DNA of 45,781 nucleotides, from contig NZ_SSHJ01000028.1 in assembly GCF_005925345.1 (NCBI RefSeq), positions 1 through 45,781 of the forward strand, written 5' to 3'. The notes beneath the pieces were generated by a model. That model was given only the letters and a program-made list of their open reading frames with translations, was not told the origin of the DNA and did no database searches. This DNA is from Pedobacter ureilyticus. GTDB taxonomy: Bacteria > Bacteroidota > Bacteroidia > Sphingobacteriales > Sphingobacteriaceae. The first letter of the stretch is position 1. The number at the start of each line of letters is the position of its first letter. A program made the position numbers and the translations under genes. Shown here piece after piece: positions 9,455-17,336 of this stretch.

Positions 9455-11365
9455 CTACTCCGCCTCCACACTATCCTTGGCATACATCTCCGCAATAGCC
9501 GGCGCATATTTCTTCTCTACAATTCTACGCTTTACTTTCATGGTAGGTGTAATTTCACCTTCATCAATGCTAAACGGATTACGTTTCACTATAAAATGCT
9601 TAATGCGTTCGAATTTAGCCAGTTCATTAGAGATCTTCTTAATGTCTAGCCCAATCCAATCGTTAATTTCCTTTTCGTCAATAAAATCCCCTTCTTTTTG
9701 GAAAAACTCTTCTTTTAAATTAAACGTTTCCTGCAAAGTTTCTTTGTTAGGGATAATGATGGCCGTAATGTATTCCTTCTTGTCGCCAATTAAAAACAAC
9801 TGATCAATTTTAGGGCTTTTTAGATAAATGTTTTCTACTGGTGTAGGATAAACATTTTTGCCATAAGCATTCACAATCATGTTTTTCAGTCTGTCGGTAA
9901 TTTGCAAATTGCCCTTGTAAAAACGACCAATATCACCCGTGTGAAACCATTTATCTTTATCGATAGCTTCGGCAGTTTCAGCAGGTTTGTTAAAGTAACC
10001 TTTCATTACACAATGCCCACGAACAATAATTTCTCCCTCTTCGCACTCAAAATTCTCGTTAAACGTATCGTGAGTTTGTATGTTTATGATTTGCTTTGTG
10101 TCTACGTTCTGTATTCCAATTTCAATGCCCGGAATTACTCTTCCAACCGTACCATAAACCTGTCTGTGGTATTCGGTAACCGACATTACTGGCGAAGTTT
10201 CTGTTAAGCCAAAGCCTTCCAATATCTTAATTCCTAAATCACCAAAAAACTCACCTACATTTTTAGGTAGGGCAGCCCCTCCAGAAATCATGAATTTTAA
10301 ACGACCGCCGGTTTTCTCCTTAATTTTGCTAAATACTAACTTTTCGGCAATAGCTTTTTTAGCTCCCAAAATTAACCCAGGGTTTTTACCTGCTTCTTTT
10401 TTCACTCTGTAACCATTTCCAATCTCTAAGGCCCAAGTAAAGATTTTCGCTTTCATGCCACCTGCTGCAGTACCAGATTTAATGGCTTTATCGTGAATAC
10501 GCTCTAATAAACGAGGTACGCAAGACATTACGGTTGGCCTAACTTCGCCCATGTTTTTAGCTAATAGCTCTAAACTTTGTGCAAAAGCAATTTTACAGCC
10601 TTGCGCACAACAAACATGATAAGTGGCCGTACGCTCAAATACGTGAGATAAAGGCAAGAACGATAAAAAAGTTTCAGTTTCATCAATTACCGGGATTTGT
10701 TGCAAGCAAACTTCTACGTTTTTCACAAAGTTATAGTGGGTAAGCATTACGCCTTTTGGTGTACCCGTAGTGCCAGACGTATAAATCAATGAAGAAACAT
10801 CATGGGGATGGACATCAGCTCTTCTTTTATCAATTTCGTCGGTTTCTTCTATTGATACTGGTCTGTTTAAAATAATGTTGTAATCAATTACTTCAATGTT
10901 TAACCCTTCTGGTATGGCTATTTTACCAAAATCGGCAAATGCTGGAATAATATATTTTAATTCCTGGCAGTTCTCAGCAACCTTTAAAATTTTTCTGAAA
11001 AGAAATGGATTGCCTACCAAAATAGCCTTAATGCCAGAATCGTTAATAATGTAAGCGACCTCTTGTTCTGATAGGGTAGGATATATCGATACGTTGATTA
11101 CACCAATTTGCTGTATGCCTTGGTCGTAATACACGTACTCTGGCGAATTTTCCATCATTAAACCCAGTCTATCGCCTTTTATAATGCCTTTTTCTAAAAA
11201 GAAAGCCGAAACTGCATCGGCTTTAGCTAATGTTTCTTTAAAAGATATTTCTTCCCAATTAGCTCCCTTTTTGTGAATTAAAAAAGTTTCTTCTGGTTGG
11301 TGGATATTTTTAACAACGTTGCGTAATAGCGTAGGTACGGTAGAAAATTCGTTGAATGATACCAT
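9455..11365 (-). CDS. Long-chain fatty acid-CoA ligase (AMP-forming)
   Basis: 636 aa from the ATG at 11365. This is an ANL-superfamily adenylate-forming enzyme that activates a fatty acid with ATP and joins it to CoA, for lipid synthesis or beta-oxidation. Signature A3 is SLIYTSGTTGTPKGVMLTH (residues about 200-218), A5 is LEGFGLTETSP, A7 is WFHTGDIG, and A8 is ITDRLKNMIVNAYGKNVYP with the bacterial/plant-type ending. Length and motifs fit the FadD15/FAA1-like long-chain group. The frame stays open 12 codons further to a TTG at 11399-11401, but that TTG lies inside the -7 promoter box, so I reject it. Single gene; the isc operon upstream ends in its own terminator. Exact chain-length preference cannot be read from sequence. 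Confidence 0.93.
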   Translation of the reverse strand: MVSFNEFSTVPTLLRNVVKNIHQPEETFLIHKKGANWEEISFKETLAKADAVSAFFLEKGIIKGDRLGLMMENSPEYVYYDQGIQQIGVINVSIYPTLSEQEVAYIINDSGIKAILVGNPFLFRKILKVAENCQELKYIIPAFADFGKIAIPEGLNIEVIDYNIILNRPVSIEETDEIDKRRADVHPHDVSSLIYTSGTTGTPKGVMLTHYNFVKNVEVCLQQIPVIDETETFLSFLPLSHVFERTATYHVCCAQGCKIAFAQSLELLAKNMGEVRPTVMSCVPRLLERIHDKAIKSGTAAGGMKAKIFTWALEIGNGYRVKKEAGKNPGLILGAKKAIAEKLVFSKIKEKTGGRLKFMISGGAALPKNVGEFFGDLGIKILEGFGLTETSPVMSVTEYHRQVYGTVGRVIPGIEIGIQNVDTKQIINIQTHDTFNENFECEEGEIIVRGHCVMKGYFNKPAETAEAIDKDKWFHTGDIGRFYKGNLQITDRLKNMIVNAYGKNVYPTPVENIYLKSPKIDQLFLIGDKKEYITAIIIPNKETLQETFNLKEEFFQKEGDFIDEKEINDWIGLDIKKISNELAKFERIKHFIVKRNPFSIDEGEITPTMKVKRRIVEKKYAPAIAEMYAKDSVEAE

Positions 11366-11398
11366 GTTACATTTATGTTTGGTGATGTTTTGAACCAA

Positions 11399-11430
11399 CA
11401 ATGATAAAGCATTGCAACTAATAATACAAA
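11399..11430 (-). promoter_or_regulatory. Promoter of acyl-CoA ligase gene
   Basis: Read on the minus strand: TTTG (11430-11427), 20 nt, then TATCATTG (11406-11399), one mismatch from TAnnTTTG. The predicted start of transcription falls downstream of the TTG at 11401-11399, which rules that codon out as the translation start and gives a leader of about 25-30 nt. Confidence 0.5.
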
Positions 11431-11468
11431 GCGAATTACAAATTGTTGGTAAAAAACAATGATAACAG

Positions 11469-11497
11469 AAAAGCCTCGATGTAAAATCGAGGCTTTT
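11469..11497 (-). terminator. Terminator of the isc operon
   Basis: Perfect 12-bp stem AAAAGCCTCGAT (11469-11480) / ATCGAGGCTTTT (11486-11497) with a 5-nt loop. It lies between the end of iscA and the acyl-CoA ligase promoter. On the minus strand it gives a U-tailed hairpin. Confidence 0.7.
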
Positions 11498-11614
11498 GTA
11501 TATTCGTCACTCTGAACTTGTTTCAGATTCGATTAAATTATTTTATTGCTGATGCTGACCTACAGCGCAGCGAAAAGCTGCGTATAAAATCAATTCAACA
11601 TGGCGATTGCAGAA

Positions 11615-11941
11615 CTACACAGAAAAACTTTCTCCACAACCGCAAGTACGGCTAGCATTTGGGTTAATAAAGTTAAAGCCTTTGCCGTTCAAGCCATCGG
11701 TAAAGTCTAATTCAGTACCAGCAAGATAAAGGAACGATTTCATATCCAACGCAATTCTAATTCCTCTATCTTCAAAAAACTGATCGCCAGTTTTCTCTTC
11801 GTTATCAAAATCTAGGTTGTACGATAAACCAGAACAACCACCACCCTTTACGGAAACACGTAAGAAGTAGTCAGCACCTAATTGCGAATCGTGCATTAGG
11901 TCGTCTATTTTGCTTTTTGCTTTATCTGTTATTGTTATCAT
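11615..11941 (-). CDS. iscA: A-type iron-sulfur carrier (HesB/IscA family)
   Basis: 108 aa. It has the three conserved cysteines of A-type carriers: one in GGGCSGLSYNLDF (near residue 36) and the pair in TCGCGESFSV at the C-terminus. It accepts an Fe-S cluster from IscU and passes it to client apoproteins in the cytosol. ATG start. Third gene of a minus-strand iscS-iscU-iscA operon, 81 bp after iscU; that spacer contains a 13-bp perfect inverted repeat. No hscBA, fdx or iscR is next to it, so the cluster is minimal. ErpA/SufA-type naming is equally possible from sequence alone. Confidence 0.92.
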   Translation of the reverse strand: MITITDKAKSKIDDLMHDSQLGADYFLRVSVKGGGCSGLSYNLDFDNEEKTGDQFFEDRGIRIALDMKSFLYLAGTELDFTDGLNGKGFNFINPNASRTCGCGESFSV

Positions 11942-11955
11942 AGTGTCGAGATTTG

Positions 11956-12004
11956 AGTATCAAGTATCAAGAACAGATCGAGTAGCTTCTCGATACTTGA
12001 TACT
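11956..12004. repeat. Inverted repeat in iscU-iscA spacer
   Basis: AGTATCAAGTATC (11956-11968) is the exact reverse complement of GATACTTGATACT (11992-12004). In the isc mRNA this would be a 13-bp hairpin with a 23-nt loop between the two coding regions. It has no U-tract, so it is not a terminator. Confidence 0.6.
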
Positions 12005-12022
12005 AAATACTTGTTACTTGTA

Positions 12023-12436
12023 TTAGTGGTGCGATTTAGGCAACTCTAATGCTTCCATTCCGTTTTTAACGCGGTAATCGTTAATAGCAGATTTAATCGC
12101 ATCTTCGGCTAATACCGAACAGTGAATTTTTACTGGAGGTAAAGCCAATTCTTCTACTAAATCCATATTGTCGATAGCCAAAGCTTCGTCAATTGATTTG
12201 CCTTTTAACCACTCGGTAGCTAAAGATGAAGAAGCGATAGCCGAGCCACATCCAAAAGTTTTGAATTTAGCATCAGTAATCATATTGTTCTCATCAACTT
12301 CAATTTGCAAACGCATTACGTCGCCACACTCTGGAGCACCTACTAAACCAGTACCCACATTTTTATTGTCTTTATTTAAAGTACCAACATTTCTAGGGTT
12401 GGTATAGTGATCAATTACTTTTTCTGAATATGCCAT
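12023..12436 (-). CDS. iscU: Fe-S cluster scaffold protein IscU
   Basis: 137 aa, the normal size for IscU. The three cluster-ligand cysteines are in GAPECGDVMRL (about residue 36), FGCGSAIASSSLATEW (about 62) and VKIHCSVLAEDAIKSAI (about 105), and the stabilising Asp follows the first Cys as CGD. It builds [2Fe-2S] clusters with sulfur delivered by IscS encoded just upstream. The LPPVK motif used by Hsc chaperones is present as ALPPVKIHC. ATG start; 124 bp after iscS, a spacer with a 15-bp inverted repeat. Very secure. Confidence 0.96.
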   Translation of the reverse strand: MAYSEKVIDHYTNPRNVGTLNKDNKNVGTGLVGAPECGDVMRLQIEVDENNMITDAKFKTFGCGSAIASSSLATEWLKGKSIDEALAIDNMDLVEELALPPVKIHCSVLAEDAIKSAINDYRVKNGMEALELPKSHH

Positions 12437-12455
12437 GATATTTTAGATTTTAGAT

Positions 12456-12554
12456 TTACGATTGTAGATTGCCTGCTAATCGTAAATATTTATATTCTTA
12501 TTTATTTTAATGATTGTCTATTTCAAATCGTAATTCGTAAATCTACAATCGTAA
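12456..12554. repeat. Inverted repeat in iscS-iscU spacer
   Basis: TTACGATTGTAGATT (12456-12470) pairs perfectly with AATCTACAATCGTAA (12540-12554), spanning most of the gap between iscS and iscU. The left arm with its flank (GATTTTAGATTTACGA, 12446-12461) recurs at 16401-16416 between two unrelated genes, so this is a dispersed intergenic repeat and not isc-specific. Confidence 0.6.
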
Positions 12555-12560
12555 CTCGTC

Positions 12561-13772
12561 TTAGTGTTCTGCCCACTCAATTTTGCTCAAGTCAATACCT
12601 TCTTTAAACATTTCCCAAAGTGGAGAAAGATCTCTCAAATGGTTTACTGCTTTTTTGGTATTTTCTATTGCGTAATCAACTTCTTCTTCGGTAGTAAACC
12701 TACCTAAACCAAAACGTATCGAAGAGTGCGCCAAATCGTCAGAAAGACCCAAAGATTTTAACACATAAGATGGCTCTAACGAAGCAGAAGTACAAGCAGA
12801 GCCCGAAGAAACTGCTAAATCTTTCATCGCCATCATCAAACCTTCGCCTTCAACATATTTGAAAGAAATATTAGCTACGTGAGGTAAACGGTGTTGTACG
12901 TTACCATTTACATAGCTTTCTTCTAATTGCGTTAAAGCGCTTTCTAGTTTATCACGCAAAGCAGATAAACGTTTAGCTTCTTCATCCATTTCTAAACGGC
13001 AAAGCTCGCAAGCTTTACCTAAACCTACAATACCAGGTACGTTTAATGTTCCAGAACGCATACCACGCTCATGGCCACCTCCGTCCATTTGAGAAGTAAC
13101 CTTAACTCTTGGGTTTTTTCTACGTACATACAAGGCACCAACACCCTTTGGTCCGTACATTTTGTGTGCACTAAAGGCCATTAAGTCAATACCGTCAGCG
13201 TTTACATCTACCGGAATTTTACCAACCGCTTGTGTAGCATCAGTAAAAAATAAAGCACCATGTTTATGAGCGATAGCAGAAATTTCTTTGATCGGTTGAA
13301 TTACACCAATCTCATTGTTTCCGTACATGATGGTTACCAAAATAGTTTCTGGTGTCATTGCGGCTTCTAGCTCAGCTAGGTCAATTAAACCATCTTCTTT
13401 TACATTTAAATAAGTAACTCTAGCACCTTGTTTTTCTAAGTGCTTGCAAGTATCTAACACCGCTTTGTGTTCTGTAGTAGCGGTAATGATGTGATTACCT
13501 TTATCAGCATACATTTCGAAAACACCTTTGATAGCCAAATTATCTGCTTCGGTAGCACCAGAAGTAAAGATGATTTCTTTTTCTGTACAGCCGATTAATT
13601 TTGCAACTTGTTCGCGGGCATAATCTACACCTTCTTCAGCAACCCATCCAAAAGCGTGGTTACGGCTAGCTGCATTACCAAATTTATTGGTGAAGTAAGG
13701 CAACATCGCTTCTAGTACTCTTGGATCTAAAGGAGTTGTAGCGTTATTATCTAAATAAATAGGAAGTTCCAT
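12561..13772 (-). CDS. iscS: Cysteine desulfurase IscS
   Basis: 403 aa from the ATG at 13772, the standard IscS length, beginning [19 protein letters not shown]. It is a PLP enzyme that removes sulfur from L-cysteine as a persulfide for Fe-S clusters and thiolation. The PLP lysine is in [19 protein letters not shown]. The persulfide Cys is in [17 protein letters not shown], the group I (IscS/NifS) loop. [14 protein letters not shown] binds the cofactor ring. The open frame runs 21 codons further upstream to a TTG, but the added residues match nothing and the ATG begins the conserved protein. First gene of iscS-iscU-iscA, with a promoter at 13881-13908. Confidence 0.96.
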   Translation of the reverse strand: MELPIYLDNNATTPLDPRVLEAMLPYFTNKFGNAASRNHAFGWVAEEGVDYAREQVAKLIGCTEKEIIFTSGATEADNLAIKGVFEMYADKGNHIITATTEHKAVLDTCKHLEKQGARVTYLNVKEDGLIDLAELEAAMTPETILVTIMYGNNEIGVIQPIKEISAIAHKHGALFFTDATQAVGKIPVDVNADGIDLMAFSAHKMYGPKGVGALYVRRKNPRVKVTSQMDGGGHERGMRSGTLNVPGIVGLGKACELCRLEMDEEAKRLSALRDKLESALTQLEESYVNGNVQHRLPHVANISFKYVEGEGLMMAMKDLAVSSGSACTSASLEPSYVLKSLGLSDDLAHSSIRFGLGRFTTEEEVDYAIENTKKAVNHLRDLSPLWEMFKEGIDLSKIEWAEH

Positions 13773-13880
13773 TCTTGTAATTTTTTTATTTTGCTTAAAG
13801 ACTAAAGAAAAAAGGCTAAAGCGTTGTATATGCAAATTGAGCTTTTGGCTTCGGTCTTTCTATCTTTTAGCTTTCTGTTA

Positions 13881-13908
13881 CAAAGATACGAAAAAACTTT
13901 GCGAACAA
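13881..13908 (-). promoter_or_regulatory. isc operon promoter
   Basis: On the minus strand TATCTTTG (13888-13881) is an exact TAnnTTTG -7 box, with TTG (13908-13906) 17 nt upstream. The transcript would start about 100 nt before the iscS ATG. I see no obvious IscR-type palindrome around it. The rest of the divergent gap to the epimerase gene at 14055 holds no other structure I can support. Confidence 0.6.
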
Positions 13909-14054
13909 TTATAAATAATGGCTATGAAGCTATAGATAAAACCTGCATTTTTACATTCTGATAACGAGAAAGGGGGAGTTGAAGGTTTTGAGTGGTGTGT
14001 TGCCAGTTTAAAAGCGCTTAACTCATAACAGGTAACATGCAACATTATATTGAA

Positions 14055-14456
14055 ATGAATAAAATAGAACATATTGGCATAGCAGTGGCTGATTTAGCCA
14101 AAGCAACTACCTTATACGAGCAATTGTTAGGTACAAGATGCTATAAAACGGAGCGGGTGGATAGTGAAAACGTTGATACCGCATTTTTCAAAACTGGTGA
14201 CAATAAGATAGAATTGTTGGCTAGCACGGCTGATGATAGCGCTATTGCCAAGTTTATCGCCAAAAAAGGAGAGGGCATACATCACATTGCTTTTGATGTG
14301 GATGATATTTACGTGGAAATGGAAAGATTGAAGCGAGAAGGTTTTCTGCTGTTAAATGAAGAACCGAAAAAGGGTGCCGATAATAAGTTGATTTGTTTTG
14401 TGCATCCAAAAACTACTAATGGTGTTTTGATTGAACTTTGTCAAGAAATTAAATGA
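14055..14456 (+). CDS. mce: Methylmalonyl-CoA epimerase
   Basis: 133 aa from the ATG at 14055; an ATG six codons earlier (14037) is also possible. A glyoxalase/VOC-fold enzyme that interconverts the (R) and (S) forms of methylmalonyl-CoA in propionate metabolism. Opening residues KIEHIGIAVADLAKATTLYE and the segment GEGIHHIAFDVDDIY carry the metal-binding His residues, and LIELCQE near the end carries the Glu. The family is usually ~134 aa, which favours the second ATG. The stop overlaps the next gene's ATG by 4 nt (ATGA), so the two are translationally coupled. The mutase genes are not in this window. Confidence 0.9.
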   Translation: MNKIEHIGIAVADLAKATTLYEQLLGTRCYKTERVDSENVDTAFFKTGDNKIELLASTADDSAIAKFIAKKGEGIHHIAFDVDDIYVEMERLKREGFLLLNEEPKKGADNKLICFVHPKTTNGVLIELCQEIK

Positions 14457-14737
14457 GCGGAATGTCATTAGCTAAAATGGTAGGGAAAGATTTTGAACTG
14501 CCAGAAGATATCTCAGAAAATCAGTTGCGAGAAGTTTTGATCAAAGCTTTTGAATATTTGGTAGAAGAAGACTTTGCTAAGCTGGTGCAAATTCTTTACC
14601 GTGCAGATGTAGATCAAGATAAATTAAAAGCTTTGCTAGAAAATGCCGAAAACTCTAGCTCAGCTGAGGTAATTGCAGATGCTTATATCGCTAGGCAGAA
14701 AGCGAAATTGGAGATTTGGAATAAGTATTCTTCATAG
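14453..14737 (+). CDS. Small conserved-looking protein coupled to the epimerase
   Basis: 94 aa, acidic and mostly helical, no signal peptide, transmembrane segment or cysteine. The N-terminal half reads like a helical bundle (ISENQLREVLIKAFEYLVEE, DFAKLVQILYRADVDQDKL) and the C-terminus ends in a charged helix (AYIARQKAKLEIWNKYSS). The ATG overlaps the epimerase stop codon (ATGA), which implies coupled translation and roughly matched amounts. I do not recognise a named domain. A role connected with methylmalonyl-CoA metabolism is inferred from position only. Confidence 0.8.
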   Translation: MSGMSLAKMVGKDFELPEDISENQLREVLIKAFEYLVEEDFAKLVQILYRADVDQDKLKALLENAENSSSAEVIADAYIARQKAKLEIWNKYSS

Positions 14738-14773
14738 AGAATGATAAATAATTAAAATATTGTTTTTGCTCTC

Positions 14774-14804
14774 TTGTTAGTGTCAAAAATAATCATGATA
14801 TTTG
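14774..14804 (+). promoter_or_regulatory. rpmE2 promoter
   Basis: TTG at 14774-14776, a 20-nt spacer and GATATTTG at 14797-14804, one mismatch from TAnnTTTG. The predicted 5' UTR to the ATG at 14907 is about 95 nt and begins with a small CTCTA/TAGAG hairpin (14808-14823). Confidence 0.55.
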
Positions 14805-14906
14805 CACCTCTAAAATTATAGAGTTAACGATATAGAAGCATCCATCAGCATTGTTGCCAGCAAATTGCAAAAATGGGGTTGGGGCTTCAAACAAAAAATA
14901 AAGAAA

Positions 14907-15155
14907 ATGAAAAAAGATTTGCATCCATCAAGCTACAGATTTGTTGTATTTAAAGATATGTCTAACGAATATTCTTTTTTAACTAAATCTTGCGTAGAAA
15001 CTAAAGAAACAATTAAATGGGAAGATGGTAACGAGTATCCTCTTTACAAATTAGAGATTTCTCACACTTCACACCCTTTTTATACTGGTAAAATGAAATT
15101 GGTAGATACCGCTGGTCGTATCGATAAATTTAAAAACCGTTACGCTAAAAAATAA
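14907..15155 (+). CDS. rpmE2: 50S ribosomal protein L31, type B
   Basis: 82 aa starting [19 protein letters not shown]. It has the L31 signature [19 protein letters not shown] followed by the basic tail [10 protein letters not shown]. The two CxxC zinc motifs of A-type L31 are absent (a single Cys, at CVETKE), so this is the zinc-independent B type (also called YkgM-like). It sits in the central protuberance of the large subunit. An in-frame TTG 14 codons upstream is rejected because the extension is not L31-like. The gene has its own promoter and an intrinsic terminator. Confidence 0.95.
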   Translation: MKKDLHPSSYRFVVFKDMSNEYSFLTKSCVETKETIKWEDGNEYPLYKLEISHTSHPFYTGKMKLVDTAGRIDKFKNRYAKK

Positions 15156-15179
15156 TTTTAGCTTAAAAACATATTTTTT

Positions 15180-15210
15180 AAAAGTCCTGGGCTTAAGCTC
15201 CGGACTTTTT
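15180..15210 (+). terminator. rpmE2 terminator
   Basis: AAAAGTCC (15180-15187) pairs with GGACTTTT (15202-15209), with inner GCTTAAGC palindromic sequence, then T-rich sequence to 15218. The T-tract runs straight into the -7 box of the next gene. Confidence 0.75.
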
Positions 15211-15211
15211 T

Positions 15212-15219
15212 TATTTTTG
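15212..15219 (+). promoter_or_regulatory. -7 box of GlmU-like gene
   Basis: TATTTTTG matches TAnnTTTG and ends 6 nt before the ATG at 15226, so the transcript would be leaderless or nearly so. No clear -33 TTG was found at the expected distance. The box is formed from the T-tail of the rpmE2 terminator. Confidence 0.4.
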
Positions 15220-15225
15220 TGGCTT

Positions 15226-16395
15226 ATGGTAATCAATCTTTTTGATGATAAATCTTGGTTTTCGCTTAGGCCTTTAACTTTTACAAGACCTGTTGCCAAT
15301 TTACGGATAGGTATTTTAACTATCGCCGAAAAATGGGGAAAACATCTCAATGCCAATTTCGGCTACCTTACACAGCCTTATCTTAGCAATAAATTCCAAT
15401 TAGCCAATTCTAACCTGTTTATTAATGGTTCTATTTGTCCGGATGAAGAATTGCTAGAAGCCGTTGAAAAGCTAAAGGATGGCCAAGTGTTGCATGCTGC
15501 TGATATAGTTATCGCCTACCATGCTAGTTCGGTTATCAATTATCACGAAGCTTTAAATAATTTAGAACGTGTAGCTTATCTATCCAGTTATGTGAAGATA
15601 GATTTTCCAGAGCAAATTTTTGGATTTAACGATATAGAACTACAAAAGGATTTTAGATTATTAACCAAAGGAAAAACTTCGGCAAGATTAAGTGGGACTA
15701 ATACTGTTTTAGGCGACCATATTTTTGTAGAAGAAGGTGCAACAGCAGAATGTTCTACTTTCAATACCTTGCAGGGCCCCATTTATTTAGGTAAAAATAG
15801 TTCCGTTTGGGAAGGTTGTCATATTAGAGGCTCCTTTGCGCTATGTAATGATTCGCAGGTAAAGATGGGCGCTAAAATTTACGGAAAAACTACCATTGGC
15901 CCTTTTAGTAGGGTAGGTGGCGAAATTAACAACGCAGTAATTTGGGGTTATTCGTCTAAAGGGCACGAAGGCTATTTAGGTAATTCGGTAATGGGCCAAT
16001 GGTGTAACATAGGTGCTGATAGCAATAACTCTAATCTTAAAAATAATTACGGCGAAGTGCGTTTATGGGATTACGAAAAAGAAAATTTCCGAAAAACGGG
16101 CTTGCAGTTTTGTGGCTTAATCATGGCCGATCATGCTAAATGTGCCATCAATACGATGTTCAACACAGGTACAGTAGCTGGCGTAAGTGCCAATATTTTT
16201 GGTGCAGGCTTTCCTCGTAATTTTATTCCGGATTTTGCTTGGGGCGGTGCGCATGGATTTGATATTTATGCCTTAGATAAGATGTTACAGACTGCTGCGC
16301 TAGTTTACGAACGCAGGGATTTAACATTAGACGAAACTGAAAAAGAAATTATAGCTCACATTTTTGAATTAACAAAAGAATATAGACACTTTTAA
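15226..16395 (+). CDS. GlmU-like sugar nucleotidyltransferase/acyltransferase-fold protein
   Basis: 389 aa. The N-terminal part begins VINLFDDKSWFSLRPLTFTRPVA-type sequence (residues 2-23), the signature of the NTP_transf_4 group seen in Bacteroidota GlmU-like proteins. From about residue 150 the chain shows left-handed beta-helix hexapeptide periodicity (NTVLGDHIFVEEGA, GPIYLGKNSSVWEG, KMGAKIYGKTTIGPFSRVGG). It may make or acylate a nucleotide sugar for envelope polysaccharide; substrate unknown. The classical GGxGTRL loop of true GlmU is not visible. The open frame extends to a TTG at 15217 that lies in the promoter box, so I use the ATG at 15226. Confidence 0.85.
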   Translation: MVINLFDDKSWFSLRPLTFTRPVANLRIGILTIAEKWGKHLNANFGYLTQPYLSNKFQLANSNLFINGSICPDEELLEAVEKLKDGQVLHAADIVIAYHASSVINYHEALNNLERVAYLSSYVKIDFPEQIFGFNDIELQKDFRLLTKGKTSARLSGTNTVLGDHIFVEEGATAECSTFNTLQGPIYLGKNSSVWEGCHIRGSFALCNDSQVKMGAKIYGKTTIGPFSRVGGEINNAVIWGYSSKGHEGYLGNSVMGQWCNIGADSNNSNLKNNYGEVRLWDYEKENFRKTGLQFCGLIMADHAKCAINTMFNTGTVAGVSANIFGAGFPRNFIPDFAWGGAHGFDIYALDKMLQTAALVYERRDLTLDETEKEIIAHIFELTKEYRHF

Positions 16396-16478
16396 ATTAC
16401 GATTTTAGATTTACGAGTTACGATTTAGGTCAGCAAAACTTAATACCTATAACGTACAACTTAAAACCCAATATAGAA

Positions 16479-17240
16479 ATGAGAAAACAAATTGTTGCAG
16501 GAAACTGGAAAATGAATAATGATTACAATGAAGGTGTTTCATTGTTTTCTGAAATTGTAAACATGGTTAGAGACGAGAAAAAAGGTAATCAAATTGCCGT
16601 GATCTGTTCTCCTGCTATTCATTTAAACAGCTTAGCTCAGTTGTCGTCTGGCATTGTTAAAATTGGTGCCCAAAACTGCCACCAAAATGAAAATGGTGCC
16701 TACACTGGCGAAATTTCTGCAAAAATGATCAAATCTACAGGTGCAGAATATGTAATTATCGGTCACTCTGAGCGTAGACAATATTTCGCTGAAAGCAACC
16801 AATTGTTGGCTGAAAAAACAATTACTGCGTTAGCAAATAACTTAACACCGATTTTTTGCATTGGCGAAACATTAGATGAAAGAAATAACGGAAGCTATTT
16901 CAACGTAATTGAAACTCAGTTAGAAAAAGGTGTATTTGGCTTAAGTGCAGAAGATTTTGGTAAAGTGGTACTAGCTTATGAGCCTGTTTGGGCTATTGGT
17001 ACAGGTTTAACCGCTACGCCAGAGCAAGCGCAAGATATTCATGCTTTTATTAGATCTAAAGTAGAAGCTAAATATGGTTTCAACGTAGCAGATGATACTA
17101 CGATTTTATACGGAGGAAGCTGCAATGCTAAAAATGCACCTGACTTGTTCTCACAAGCAGATATCGATGGTGGTTTAATTGGCGGCGCTTCATTGAAGTC
17201 TCGTGATTTTACTGATATCGTTAAAGCATTAAATTCTTAA
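16479..17240 (+). CDS. tpiA: Triosephosphate isomerase
   Basis: 253 aa, a complete TIM barrel. The catalytic lysine is in AGNWKMN (K11), the histidine in VIIGHSERRQ (about 97) and the glutamate in AYEPVWAIGTG (about 169). The phosphate-binding end is ILYGGSCNAKNA and GGLIGGASL. It interconverts dihydroxyacetone phosphate and glyceraldehyde 3-phosphate in glycolysis and gluconeogenesis. ATG start, no signal peptide. The 83-bp gap before it contains a copy of the GATTTTAGATTTACGA repeat (16401-16416). Confidence 0.97.
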   Translation: MRKQIVAGNWKMNNDYNEGVSLFSEIVNMVRDEKKGNQIAVICSPAIHLNSLAQLSSGIVKIGAQNCHQNENGAYTGEISAKMIKSTGAEYVIIGHSERRQYFAESNQLLAEKTITALANNLTPIFCIGETLDERNNGSYFNVIETQLEKGVFGLSAEDFGKVVLAYEPVWAIGTGLTATPEQAQDIHAFIRSKVEAKYGFNVADDTTILYGGSCNAKNAPDLFSQADIDGGLIGGASLKSRDFTDIVKALNS

Positions 17241-17264
17241 TTCGAAGGGATTTTACTGCAACGT

Positions 17265-17319
17265 TGTCATGCTGAGCTTGTCGAAACATTTTAAAGTATT
17301 CGACAAGCTCAGACTGACA
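17265..17319. repeat. Inverted repeat between tpiA and prmA
   Basis: Arms 17265-17285 and 17299-17319 are 19/21 complementary and contain the core GAGCTTGTCGAA / TTCGACAAGCTC. The same core appears again at 44383-44398. It fills most of the tpiA-prmA gap and could act as a hairpin in a shared transcript. It belongs to a dispersed intergenic family, GTC(A)xxCTGAGCTTGTCGAA. Confidence 0.7.
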
Positions 17320-17336
17320 AGAAATATAGAATTTAT

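Noticed and set aside
9477..10207. Plus-strand frames inside the acyl-CoA ligase
   Set aside because: Shadow frames of a well-supported coding gene.
13878..14072. 64-codon minus-strand ORF upstream of iscS
   Set aside because: It overlaps the isc promoter and the epimerase start and has no protein-like composition.
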